NCBI GenBank assembly: GCA_940337035.1
Contig: CALNHX010002976.1
Span: forward strand, 84,501-148,500
DNA: 64,000 nt
Direction of reading: 5' to 3'
Origin: Agriotes lineatus
Taxonomy: Eukaryota > Arthropoda > Insecta > Coleoptera > Elateridae
Shown here: positions 45,081 to 54,222 of the stretch, piece by piece
How the letters are laid out: the number at the start of each line of letters is the position of its first letter
Numbering within the stretch: the stretch's first letter is position 1
The notes under the pieces: generated by a model
What the model was told of the DNA's origin: nothing
The model's database searches: none
What the model saw: the letters and a program-made list of their open reading frames with translations, nothing else
Position numbers and translations under genes: made by a program

Positions 45081-45082
45081 CA

Positions 45083-45358
45083 GTTACAAGAGGATTATTT
45101 GGGAGAAAAATGTATTTTAAACTTTCATAGTGAAGAACAGGTTGATGTCTTCAAGTTAAAATTGCCACCTATTAAGAGACCCGAGTACCAGAATTTCACT
45201 GAAAAGTAAAAAAGACCAAAGAATAGTTTAAACCATTGAGTTATTTTTAACATTTTATTATTCCAGCTCTGATACAGATTTTTACAATTCCGGCAATGAA
45301 AAAACCGAAATAATTAAGGATAACTCATTCAACGCAGATAATCCATTCATCAGATGAG
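45083..45358 (+). pseudogene. Two-exon coding remnant, unidentified
   Basis: The frame 45083-45213 (LQLQEDYLGEKC, then KLKLPPIKRPEYQNFTEK) meets a GTAAAAA donor; an acceptor near 45266 opens SSDTDFYNSGNEKTEII to a stop near 45357. The tandem Pro/basic then Asp/Ser ending looks like the C-terminus of an insect transposase, but I cannot name it. Confidence 0.35.
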
Positions 45359-45359
45359 T

Positions 45360-46128
45360 CAGTAGAACAGTAATAAAATTTGTTAATTTAATTTTTATTA
45401 ATAAAGTCTTATTTTTTTGCAATATCATCTGGATGAACCCAATTCATTAATAAATACAGTTTTTACATAGGGCGTTTTACCCCGCCGGAAAAATCTATCA
45501 ATTTTGTATTAAAATCTAAATGAGTTTGTATAGCATGCCTCCTACTTTAAAAAATAGGACAGAATCCTTGAAATATCTGATTTTTAAATATACCTTTAAA
45601 ATTAGGGCAAAATCTTTGAAAAATGTTTACTTTTAAAAATATAGGTACTTTAAAAACAGGGCTGTGAATTCGCTTCGCTCATGAGGACTTGTCCGAATTT
45701 GTTTGGACGAAATCGTACTCATTTTTGTGCTGAAGTGGCCCAACCAAAACACAGATCAAAAAGACGAATTTTAAGTGTTTTCAAAGGTGAATTTGTTTGG
45801 CCAAAATCGTATTCATATGTCTGCTGAAGTAGCCCAATAGAAAAACAGGGTGATTCCGAAGGCTTTTTAATATGCTTTAAAAACAAGGTAGGATCTTTAA
45901 AAAAATGATGTGTGCTGAAGGTGCGCTACTAGTAGTTCTTTTCTTTTATCAAATCAAAAAGAGGTCTTAGTTTTGAAAATCTGTCGCTTTTATCAAGTTT
46001 GTCGTTATCTGATAAATGTATGTTTTGCTTTATGGAATCGAATCTGTTCCTACTCATACAGTTTCTAACTAACATCACTCCTTTCTCCTACTCTATTGAC
46101 CAATACAGTTTTGTAGCTGGTAACGTAT
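45360..46128. other. Repeat-like, gene-free flank of the Gypsy element
   Basis: GAATTTGTTTGG...AAATCGTA...GCTGAAGTGGCCCA recurs 95 bp apart (45694 and 45789). TTTAAAAACAGGG-type motifs recur around them. No gene. Confidence 0.4.
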
Positions 46129-46676
46129 TGTTACGATCCTGAGGGCCGACGGATGGATGAGTCAGCAGCCTTGGCGATTAATACGCGAGCGTTCCAGAGC
46201 TTCTCGAGGCGGCTGCAGAAATATGAGTCACAGCGGTCGAATGCTCGGGAAGCGCCCTAGAACCAGGTGTACTGAATGACTCACGCTCGCTTACGAGAAC
46301 AACACCTGCGAATGCCGGAGTGCATTCGCGAGGATTCTGGAATCTCCCCAGTGAAATATAAAAGCGCGGCCTTCAGACCTGTAGGGCAGTTCGAATTCAA
46401 CATCAGAGCGGCGAGCTCCCAGATAAATAAAACGCGTGAAATAAATAAATCCGTATGCAGTAGAAATACATCGTTAGTGTTTAAGAGTGATATAAATAAA
46501 TAATAATAGTGGTTAGAAATAGTGCCGTAGTTTAAATGTAATTTGTAATCTGCTTGATAGTTCGTTAGTGCTTGTAAATAACAATAATCGTAATAATTAA
46601 TCCAATAGTGTAAATAAATATTTGAACCCATGTTTGTCGTATAATTTTAAATAGCCCGAACGTTAAGAACGTAACA
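46129..46676 (+). repeat. 5' LTR of Gypsy element
   Basis: TGTTACGATC...GAACGTAACA. TATAAAAG at 46357-46364, with an expected start about 30 bp downstream near CAACATCAGAG. Confidence 0.93.
46357..46364 (+). promoter_or_regulatory. LTR TATA box
   Basis: TATAAAAG preceded by a GC-rich stretch; the same box is at 52555-52562 in the 3' LTR. Confidence 0.7.
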
Positions 46677-46677
46677 G

Positions 46678-46695
46678 TGGTGTCAGGTGTGAGGG
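46678..46695 (+). promoter_or_regulatory. Putative primer-binding site
   Basis: TGGTGTCAGGTGTGAGGG one base after the LTR begins with TGG as primer sites do (complement of CCA). The tRNA was not identified. Confidence 0.5.
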
Positions 46696-46801
46696 TTTTG
46701 TACCGGGGGCTATAAGAAAATTATTGAACAAACATTAAATAAATAAATTATTTAACAAGTGCCGATAAAACGACGGTCAGATAAATAAATTGAAGTGAGT
46801 A

Positions 46802-48070
46802 TTGTGCATGCCTTTGACGAGATCTCAAAGCAGCAAAATGGAAGCCCAATTAAGCCAACTTTTGCAACTGATGCAAGTTGGCCAGGACAAGGCGGAAAAA
46901 GCACAAGAGGATCTTAGGAAAGAGATCCAAGCTGGGCAGGAGAAGGCAGAAAAAGCGCAAGAGAAAGCGGAAAAAGCACAGGAGGAACTTAAGAAAGAGA
47001 TCCAAGTTGGCCAGGAAGAATTGAAAGCCGGCCAAAAGAAGGCAGAAGAGAATGCAGAAAGGGCACAGGAAGTACTGAAGGAACAGTTGAGAGCCGCGCA
47101 AGAGGATCTTAGAGAAAAACTTGAGGAAAAACTGAGAGTCACTCAAGAAGACCTCAAGGATGAACTTCGGGAAGATATGGAGAGAGCGTTGGCCGGAGTT
47201 CGGAGTGACATACTGGAGCTGCAGTCACGAAGTGGCCAAGGCCAACCAGCTCTCTCTGAATCTGCTGGCTGCTCTTCTCCAATTGCAGTGAATCAGCCTA
47301 CCTTATCGCGAGTTGCTGCCCCTCAGGTTTCTCTGTCCCAAGATACTGCCCCAGTGAGGCCCGCAACATCTGGCTTGCACATGAAACTGCCCTCTTACGA
47401 TGGGAAAACGCCATGGTCAACATACCTGAAGCAATTTGAAACCGCAGCCGTTGCTAATGGTTGGGGAATGGCAGACAAAGCGACCGCATTGATCCTGACA
47501 TTGCGAGGGGATGCTCTGAATGTTTTGCAAATGATTCCAGAAAATCAGCAGAGGGACTTCCAGCAATTGGTGAATCGTCTGGAACGGCGTTATGGCAATG
47601 GTCATCTTCAGCATGTGCATTGTGCCCAGTTGAAGAACAGAATTCAGAAGTCGGGCGAGACTCTGCAAGAACTGGAGGCCGATGTTGCTCGATTGGTTCG
47701 GCTCGCGTATCCATCGGCGCCGGAGGACTTCCTGGAGCAGCTAGCCGTCCAAACATTCGTAGATGGAGTTAAAGACGCCGATACTCAGCAAGCGGTACGT
47801 CTGGGGCGCCATAGGACACTGGGAGAGGCCTTAGCCCATGCATTGGAATTTGAAGCGGCAAGGAGTGCTTCCAGAGGACATGGTCGTGTCCGCGGTGTCG
47901 CCACGACGGAGATGGCGCCTGAATCCATGGAGGACATGTTGCGACGACTTATAAGGCAGGAGACGAGGGAGAAGGGGCCCCGTTGCTGGAGCTGCGGAGA
48001 GATGGGTCATCTTAGGGCTCGCTGTCCGAAGAAAGGAGCCCGAGTGTCTGACGAGCCGTCGGAAAACTAA
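46802..48070 (+). CDS. gag: Gag of the Gypsy element
   Basis: 422 residues. Residues 20-135 are an almost pure coiled coil built of imperfect repeats (GQDKAEKAQEDLRKEIQ and relatives), probably for oligomerisation. Capsid region at about 195-370 (LPSYDGKTPWSTYLKQFE, then LQELEADVARLVRLAYP). One CCHC zinc knuckle near the end (CWSCGEMGHLRARC) binds RNA. The stop TAA overlaps the pol start in TAATG, suggesting reinitiation rather than frameshifting. The first ATG is followed by a second five codons later; either could be used. Confidence 0.88.
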   Translation: MCMPLTRSQSSKMEAQLSQLLQLMQVGQDKAEKAQEDLRKEIQAGQEKAEKAQEKAEKAQEELKKEIQVGQEELKAGQKKAEENAERAQEVLKEQLRAAQEDLREKLEEKLRVTQEDLKDELREDMERALAGVRSDILELQSRSGQGQPALSESAGCSSPIAVNQPTLSRVAAPQVSLSQDTAPVRPATSGLHMKLPSYDGKTPWSTYLKQFETAAVANGWGMADKATALILTLRGDALNVLQMIPENQQRDFQQLVNRLERRYGNGHLQHVHCAQLKNRIQKSGETLQELEADVARLVRLAYPSAPEDFLEQLAVQTFVDGVKDADTQQAVRLGRHRTLGEALAHALEFEAARSASRGHGRVRGVATTEMAPESMEDMLRRLIRQETREKGPRCWSCGEMGHLRARCPKKGARVSDEPSEN

Positions 48071-51000
48071 TGCGGGTCGACAAGAAGGGGCGAGAGTCGA
48101 CTCGTGATTGCCATGCCCCGGAGATTCCCATACATGTGTCGTCCGTGCAGCACCAGCCTGATAGCCTCTTCATTGATGGGAAAATAAATGGAAGAGTTCG
48201 GTCTCTGCTGTTGGATACTGGAGCGACGAAGTCCATCGCCAGGTCTGACGTAATACGAGACGAGGGTGAGCTGCTGCCCACCAGGACACGCCTTCGCACT
48301 GCCACGGGAGGCGCAGTGACCACGCATGGGGAGATGGATGTGAAATTGAAGATTGGGAATCAAACCCTCAAGCATCGGGTCCTGATTGCTGACATTGCGG
48401 ACGAGTTCATCCTAGGAATGGATGTCATGAATAAGTGTGGGTTCACTTTGGACCTGGGACGCGGCGTGTTGCACGTGGGTGGGGAGGAGCTTTCCCTACA
48501 CCCAAGAGAAGAGATCGCAGTACAAGTGGTGTTGGCGGAAGATGTTACTCTGCCTGGACGAACCGAGAGAGTCGTGGATGCATACCTGGATGGCGATCTC
48601 CGGGGCAACGTAGTGCGCATGATTGAACCCGATTATGACAAGGAGCTCACTCATGGTATCCTGGTTGGGAAGACGTTGGTAAAGACTGGGCTTAAGGTCC
48701 CAGTAAGGATGATGAACGTCAACAGGGAACCAGCAACCGTCAGGAGGGACACAATCCTGGGAAGGTGCACACCGGTCTCCGCCGTTGTGAGAACGATCAC
48801 TAGTGGCGGCGGCCGCAAGGCGAAGGACTGCCCAGAGGCATTAATTAACACCGTGATGTCTACGTGCAAGGGCGTGAGCCAGCAAGAACGGAAGAGGATC
48901 GAAGATCTGGTGGCCCGGTACCAAGACGTCTTCGAGTGCGGAGATCATCCCAGCGGCCGTACGGACGTAGTTAAACATAAAATCAATACGGGGGATGTTC
49001 AACCGATACGCCAACGTCCAAGAAGGTTTCCCCTCGCCAAACGGGAAGAAGCTGAGAAGATTGTCCAAGATATGCGAAACCAAGGGATCATCGAACCGTC
49101 CAGCAGCCCGTGGACCTCTCCTGTGGTGCTTGTCAAGAAGAAGGATGGCTCAACGAGGTTCTGTGTTGACTACCGACAGCTGAACCATGTGACCAAGAAA
49201 GACAGCTACCCTCTGCCACGAATTGATGATACCCTGGATACACTCTCCGGTTCTCGATGGTTCTCGACGCTAGACTTGAAGAGCGGTTATTGGCAAGTCG
49301 AAATGGAACCCGCGGACAGGGAGAAGACTGCATTTACTATCGGAACTGGGCTCTGGCAGTTCTCCGTCATGCCGTTCGGTTTGTGCAATGCCCCCGCCAC
49401 GTTTGAGAGGCTGATGGACACCGTCCTGAAGGGTCTATCTTGGCAGACCTGCCTGATTTACTTGGACGACATCATAGTGGTGGGCAAATCCTTCAACGAG
49501 CATCTGAAAAACCTGGAGGAAGTGTTCGGTAGATTGCGAGGTGCCAACCTGCGATTGAGTCCAAAGAAGTGCCACATCTTCCAGAAGGAGGTACAGTACC
49601 TGGGGCACGTCGTATCCCGCCAGGGAGTAGCAGTAGACCCGAGTAAGGTGAAGGCAGTGCAGGATTGGCCAATCCCGAAGGATAAGCATGAACTGCGAAG
49701 CTTCCTGGGCCTCTGTACTTACTACCGACGGTTTGTGCTGGGCTTCGCGAACATCGCAAAACCGTTAACCCGTCTAACGGAAGAGGGACGACAGTTCGAA
49801 TGGAGTGCTGAGTGCGCGGAGGCCTTCGAGACGCTCAAGACTGCCTTAACCAGTTCACCTGTACTTTGCTATCCACGTCAGGAAAGCCAGTTTATCCTCG
49901 ACACTGACGCTAGCAATGTCGGAATAGGTGGTGTTCTGTCCCAGGTCCAAGATGGGCAAGAGAAAGTCCTGGCATATTTCAGCAAGGTCCTGTCCAAACC
50001 AGAGCGTAACTATTGCGTAACCAGGAGGGAGCTTCTGGCAGTAGTCAAGTCCGTGGAGCATTTTTATAAATACCTGTATGGCAGAAGATTCTTGTTGAGG
50101 ACCGACCATGCTGCTCTAAGATGGCTGCTGCAGTTCAAGAACCCTGAAGGACAGGTGGCTAGGTGGATCGAGCGCCTACAAGAGTACGACTTCGAAATAA
50201 ATCATCGACCTGGCACAGCCCACCGCAACGCCGATGCGTTGTCCAGGAGGCCCTGCCCTGCGGACTGCAGCCACTGTTCGAGACTGGAGAGTCGTGCGGT
50301 ACCCATCAATCGTACCACTGTAGTCGACGACTCGTGGGAGCTAGACGAGTTGCAGAACAGCCAGGAGAACGACCCCGACTTAGGCACAGTTATGGCCTGG
50401 AAGCGAGATGGCCGTCGACCTACCTGGCAGGAGGTCTCCGCCACCAACCCAACGGTGAAGACCTATTGGGCGCAATGGGACTCCTTGCAGCTCGAGAACA
50501 ACGTCTTGACTAGAATCTTGGAAGACGAGGACGGTAGGGCAACGAGATCACAATTCATGGTTCCAAGGAGTAGAGTGGCCGAGGTTCTGCGTCACCTGCA
50601 TGATGGCTCCTCTGGGGGACACTTTGGATTGAAGAAGACGTTGCAGAAGGTCCGAGACCGGTTCTACTGGGCGAGTTGCAAAGATGATGTCCGAGAGTGG
50701 TGCCGGAGGTGCGAAGCCTGCGCTACAGGAAACGGACCGGTTGGTAGACGTAGAGCTCCGATGCGGCAGTACAACGTCGGTAGTCCGTTCGAGAGGATAG
50801 CCATCGACATCGCTGGACCATTCCCCGAAACCGAAGCGGGAAATAAATACATCTTGGTGTGCATGGACTACTTCACCAAGTGGCCTGAAGCATATGCCCT
50901 TCCGAATCAAGAGGCCGGTACTGTAGCTGATGTTCTGGTGAAGGAGTGCTTCAGCCGTTTTGGAGTCCCCCTGGAATTACATTCCGACCAGGGCCGGAAT

Positions 51001-52458
51001 TTCGAGTCTGGACTGTTCCAGAACGTTTGCAAGCTGCTGGGGATACACAAGACCCGGACCACTGCCCTCCATCCTCAATCGGACGGCATGGTGGAAAGGA
51101 TGAACCGAACCATGGGGAAGCATCTGTCCAAGGTGGTTTCCGAACATCAGCGTGACTGGGACCAGTACATTCACCTATTCCTAATGGCCTACCGATCGGC
51201 AGTACAAGAGACAACCAACCACACCCCAGCCACGGTACTCTTTGGGCGCGAGCTGCGATTGCCATGTGACCTCAAGTTTGGAAGAAAGCCTGGCGAAGAA
51301 ACGGCCGGCGAGGACTACGTGGGGAACCTGAAGAAGCGGATGGAAGAGATCCACGACGCCGTACGCCGAAACATTCAGGGTGCCAGCGACCGAATGAAGG
51401 ACCGATATGATGCCCGCGCTGAGGCCGGTGGTTTCCAGCCTGGCGATTTGGTATGGCTTCATAACCCCCAGAGGCGTCGTGGCCTCTCCCCCAAGCTCCA
51501 AAGAAACTGGGAAGGCCCCTACACTGTGGTTGCTCGACTGAATGACGTGGTATACCGAATCCAGAAATCTCCTCGAGGAAAGTGCAGGGTTGTGCACTTC
51601 AATCGGTTGGCCCCATATGCCGGAACGAATGAGGAAGTGGAGGCTGTCACGGAACAACCCCTGAGACGACTAGGGACCGGAGGAACCTCCTTCCAGGAGT
51701 TTATGGCCGCTTATGGGGGTACGAAGACTGCGCGATTCGGAGTTACTACAGAGGTGCAGCGTGACCTGTTCGACACCCTGCGGCAGTATTCCCTGGCACA
51801 CTGCGTCGCCCAGGACCTCCGGATGTCTAGGGGGATCGCCGCTGCCTTCCGGGAGCAGTTTGGCCGGTTAAACCAGCTGCGAGAGCAGGCACCTCAGGTT
51901 GGCAGAACCTTGCAGCTGAAGGAAGGCAACAGCTCCATTTATTACCTGGTGACGAAAAGGTTGTCTCACGAAAAACCTAGTTACCAGGAGCTCTGGTCTG
52001 CTCTTTTGGACCTTAAGGAGCAGATGGTGAAGAACGGCGAAACCCGGCTAGCGATGCCGAAATTAGCATGCGGCCTGGATTCGTTGGACTGGAGGGTCGT
52101 ACGCAGCATGCTGGAAGTAGTCTTCGACCAGACCGGCATCCAGATCGAGGTCTGCTGTTGCAGCCCGGCGCGAAGCATTGAGCCCACGGTGGACTGCTAC
52201 TTCTTCAACCAGTCAGCGTGCAAGAAAGGCACCGCCTGTAAGTACCGTCATCGAATCCCCACAAAAGCGAGTGACAGGCACCCGACGCAACTCGTTCTGG
52301 GACAGAACGACCTAAGGCGGGGGCAGTGTTACGATCCTGAGGGCCGACGGATGGATGAGTCAGCAGCCTTGGCGATTAATACGCGAGCGTTCCAGAGCTT
52401 CTCGAGGCGGCTGCAGAAATATGAGTCACAGCGGTCGAATGCTCGGGAAGCGCCCTAG
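48070..52458 (+). CDS. pol: Pol with C-terminal OARD1-like macrodomain and CCCH finger
   Basis: 1462 residues. Protease LLLDTGATKS (D49); reverse transcriptase with YLDD at 464-467; RNase H with D611/D613 (LDTDASNVGIGG); integrase with the HHCC finger from H842 and catalytic D913, D973, E1009 (35 residues between the last two); GPY/F-type module (WEGPYTVV) near 1147. Then an extra region. Residues about 1227-1362 resemble the OARD1/TARG1 macrodomain: SLAHCVAQDLRMSRGIAAAF, YYLVTKRLSHEKPSY, LACGLDSLDW. K1296 and D1337 stand 41 apart, like the catalytic Lys and Asp of TARG1 (84 and 125). A CCCH finger follows: C1376-x7-C-x5-C-x3-H1394. The last 43 codons lie in the 3' LTR. Predicted role of the extra module: reversing ADP-ribosylation; inferred. 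Confidence 0.9.
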   Translation: MRVDKKGRESTRDCHAPEIPIHVSSVQHQPDSLFIDGKINGRVRSLLLDTGATKSIARSDVIRDEGELLPTRTRLRTATGGAVTTHGEMDVKLKIGNQTLKHRVLIADIADEFILGMDVMNKCGFTLDLGRGVLHVGGEELSLHPREEIAVQVVLAEDVTLPGRTERVVDAYLDGDLRGNVVRMIEPDYDKELTHGILVGKTLVKTGLKVPVRMMNVNREPATVRRDTILGRCTPVSAVVRTITSGGGRKAKDCPEALINTVMSTCKGVSQQERKRIEDLVARYQDVFECGDHPSGRTDVVKHKINTGDVQPIRQRPRRFPLAKREEAEKIVQDMRNQGIIEPSSSPWTSPVVLVKKKDGSTRFCVDYRQLNHVTKKDSYPLPRIDDTLDTLSGSRWFSTLDLKSGYWQVEMEPADREKTAFTIGTGLWQFSVMPFGLCNAPATFERLMDTVLKGLSWQTCLIYLDDIIVVGKSFNEHLKNLEEVFGRLRGANLRLSPKKCHIFQKEVQYLGHVVSRQGVAVDPSKVKAVQDWPIPKDKHELRSFLGLCTYYRRFVLGFANIAKPLTRLTEEGRQFEWSAECAEAFETLKTALTSSPVLCYPRQESQFILDTDASNVGIGGVLSQVQDGQEKVLAYFSKVLSKPERNYCVTRRELLAVVKSVEHFYKYLYGRRFLLRTDHAALRWLLQFKNPEGQVARWIERLQEYDFEINHRPGTAHRNADALSRRPCPADCSHCSRLESRAVPINRTTVVDDSWELDELQNSQENDPDLGTVMAWKRDGRRPTWQEVSATNPTVKTYWAQWDSLQLENNVLTRILEDEDGRATRSQFMVPRSRVAEVLRHLHDGSSGGHFGLKKTLQKVRDRFYWASCKDDVREWCRRCEACATGNGPVGRRRAPMRQYNVGSPFERIAIDIAGPFPETEAGNKYILVCMDYFTKWPEAYALPNQEAGTVADVLVKECFSRFGVPLELHSDQGRNFESGLFQNVCKLLGIHKTRTTALHPQSDGMVERMNRTMGKHLSKVVSEHQRDWDQYIHLFLMAYRSAVQETTNHTPATVLFGRELRLPCDLKFGRKPGEETAGEDYVGNLKKRMEEIHDAVRRNIQGASDRMKDRYDARAEAGGFQPGDLVWLHNPQRRRGLSPKLQRNWEGPYTVVARLNDVVYRIQKSPRGKCRVVHFNRLAPYAGTNEEVEAVTEQPLRRLGTGGTSFQEFMAAYGGTKTARFGVTTEVQRDLFDTLRQYSLAHCVAQDLRMSRGIAAAFREQFGRLNQLREQAPQVGRTLQLKEGNSSIYYLVTKRLSHEKPSYQELWSALLDLKEQMVKNGETRLAMPKLACGLDSLDWRVVRSMLEVVFDQTGIQIEVCCCSPARSIEPTVDCYFFNQSACKKGTACKYRHRIPTKASDRHPTQLVLGQNDLRRGQCYDPEGRRMDESAALAINTRAFQSFSRRLQKYESQRSNAREAP

Positions 52459-52874
52459 AACCAGGTGTACTGAATGACTCACGCTCGCTTACGAGAACAA
52501 CACCTGCGAATGCCGGAGTGCATTCGCGAGGATTCTGGAATCTCCCCAGTGAAATATAAAAGCGCGGCCTTCAGACCTGTAGGGCAGTTCGAATTCAACA
52601 TCAGAGCGGCGAGCTCCCAGATAAATAAAACGCGTGAAATAAATAAATCCGTATGCAGTAGAAATACATCGTTAGTGTTTAAGAGTGATATAAATAAATA
52701 ATAATAGTGGTTAGAAATAGTGCCGTAGTTTAAATGTAATTTGTAATCTGCTTGATAGTTCGTTAGTGCTTGTAAATAACAATAATCGTAATAATTAATC
52801 CAATAGTGTAAATAAATATTTGAACCCATGTTTGTCGTATAATTTTAAATAGCCCGAACGTTAAGAACGTAACA
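52327..52874 (+). repeat. 3' LTR of Gypsy element
   Basis: Identical by eye to the 5' LTR. The purine tract GGCGGGGGCAG precedes it. The Pol stop lies 129-131 bp inside. Confidence 0.93.
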
Positions 52875-53014
52875 GTATGATACCCTGAAAAAATTAGTAT
52901 GCCGAAAAATCGCTTTAGGATCATTTTGTCAATTTCAAATTAATGCCTATTATTATCGTGAGCATATTTTTTTGTATAAGAAATTATTTTTTCCCAAACA
53001 TCGTCTCTTCTTCT

Positions 53015-53160
53015 TCTATAGCAGCCTTTTACCACCCACTCCTGGACATAGGCCTCTCCTTGCTTTTTCCACTTTTCATGTGTGTTGTCGGATAATCTGT
53101 TGGTAATAACTTGAAGACTTATGGATCGATAATTCTCGATGTTTAGCTTATCCCCTTTTT
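53015..53160 (-). repeat. LINE 3' tail fragment
   Basis: On the minus strand GGCCTATGTCCAGGAGTGGG, then a GAAGAA microsatellite end, the typical 3' end of several insect LINE families. No coding part is attached. Confidence 0.45.
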
Positions 53161-53161
53161 T

Positions 53162-53456
53162 ACTTCCTTTTACGATAAAGGAAGTATTGGATTAAATTCG
53201 AAAATGATTTTTCAACAGATCTTCACGTTTTACAGTTCCCTGAACCCAAAAAACATGTTTTTGTTCATTGGTCTGTGTGTGTGTCTGCCTGTCTGTCTGT
53301 TTGTCTGTCTGTCTGTGTGTGTGTGTCTGGGAGTGTGTGAACAGAATATCTCAAAAACGAAAAGAGGTATGGCGTTGAAACTTCATATATAAGTTTTGTG
53401 TACTATGTAGATGCGACCGCAAGCTTTTGAAGAAAATTGCATAACCGAAAGTATGG
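53162..53456 (+). repeat. Dispersed repeat (ACTTCCTTTTACGATAAAGG), copy 1
   Basis: Starts with a short inverted motif (ACTTCCTTTTACGATAAAGGAAGT), then a TGTC/TGTG microsatellite (53272-53338), then AATATCTCAAAAACGAAAAG. Second copy at 53946. Unnamed family; no coding capacity. Confidence 0.75.
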
Positions 53457-53464
53457 CGTTTATT

Positions 53465-53940
53465 AATTACTCTTTAGTGGTTTAATAATATCTAACACTT
53501 CAATAGGTGTTATAGGATTAAGAAAAAACGTGTTGTTATTTATAGGAATTTGACTGATAATGGCTGACATGTCCTTTTTTGTTTTCGCTAAGCGATTTAC
53601 CGACGTTAATAAAATGATGGTTAAAGTGTTTCACAATTTCATCAGTGTTATTTATTTCAGTTTCATTTATGAGCAGGAAATTTACTGTTTGTGTAGGGGA
53701 TACTATGTTTAAAGATTCTTTAGCTAAATTGCACATTTTTTGAGGATTGTTTGTTTCAGATATATTTTTTTTTCTGTAATAACGATTTTCTATACACCTA
53801 ATCAGTTTACTCACTGCAGACTTATACCTACAATAAGTTTCCTTTATTGCAACATTGTCCGGTTGGAGTCTTATGTAATGATAAAATTTATCTTTAATGT
53901 TTATAGACTGAACAATTCCATTCGTAATCCAAGGTTTCCT
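53465..53940 (-). pseudogene. LINE fragment between endonuclease and RT
   Basis: Minus-strand frame 53814-53536 with extensions on both sides: SKLIRCIENRYYRKK, KHFNHHFINVGKSLSE and, further on, ITPIEVLDIIKPLK, the region just before the reverse transcriptase in Jockey/CR1-type LINEs. Both ends are cut by the two dispersed-repeat copies. Confidence 0.6.
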
Positions 53941-53945
53941 TTTTT

Positions 53946-54222
53946 ACTTCCTTTTACAATAAAGGAAGTATTGGATTCACCCCAAAAATTCGAAATTGAG
54001 TTTTCAACAGATCTTCACGTTTTAGAGTCCCCTGATCCCAAAAAACATATTTTTTTTCATTGGTCTGTCTGTGTGTGTGTCTGTCTGTGTGTCTGTCTGT
54101 GAACAGAATATCTCAAAAACGAAAAGAGGTATGGCGTTGAAACTTCATATATAAGTTTTGTGTACTATGTAGATGAGACAGCAAGCTTTTGAAGAAAATC
54201 GCATAACCGGAAGTAGGTGTTT
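53946..54222 (+). repeat. Dispersed repeat, copy 2
   Basis: About 90 percent like copy 1 by eye, with a shorter microsatellite (54062-54100). Beyond the shared part it continues with ACGGCTCTAACGATTTTT-type sequence, so the full repeat is longer. Confidence 0.75.

Larger units (their letters stand above)
46129..52874 (+). mobile_element. Full-length Ty3/Gypsy retrotransposon with macrodomain
   Basis: 548-bp LTRs (46129-46676, 52327-52874), identical by eye, TG...CA ends, target duplication GTAT at 46125-46128 and 52875-52878. Intact gag and pol frames overlap by one base. GC-richer than its surroundings, as a recent arrival would be. The order protease, RT, RNase H, integrase places it in Ty3/Gypsy (Metaviridae); the GPY/F module after integrase is present. 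The C-terminal extension of Pol is unusual (see the pol entry). Confidence 0.93.

Noticed and set aside
45680..45725. A second hammerhead-like motif (TCATGAGGACTTG...GGACGAAAT)
   Set aside because: The invariant CTGANGA core is not met (CTCATGA), and the stem arrangement does not work.
46276..46503. A small gene in the Gypsy LTRs (also at 52474-52701)
   Set aside because: It overlaps promoter sequence including the TATA box, has no recognisable motif, and appears twice only because the LTR does.
46825..51657. Long minus-strand open frames opposite the Gypsy genes
   Set aside because: They mirror GC-rich plus-strand coding sequence and contain no independent motifs.
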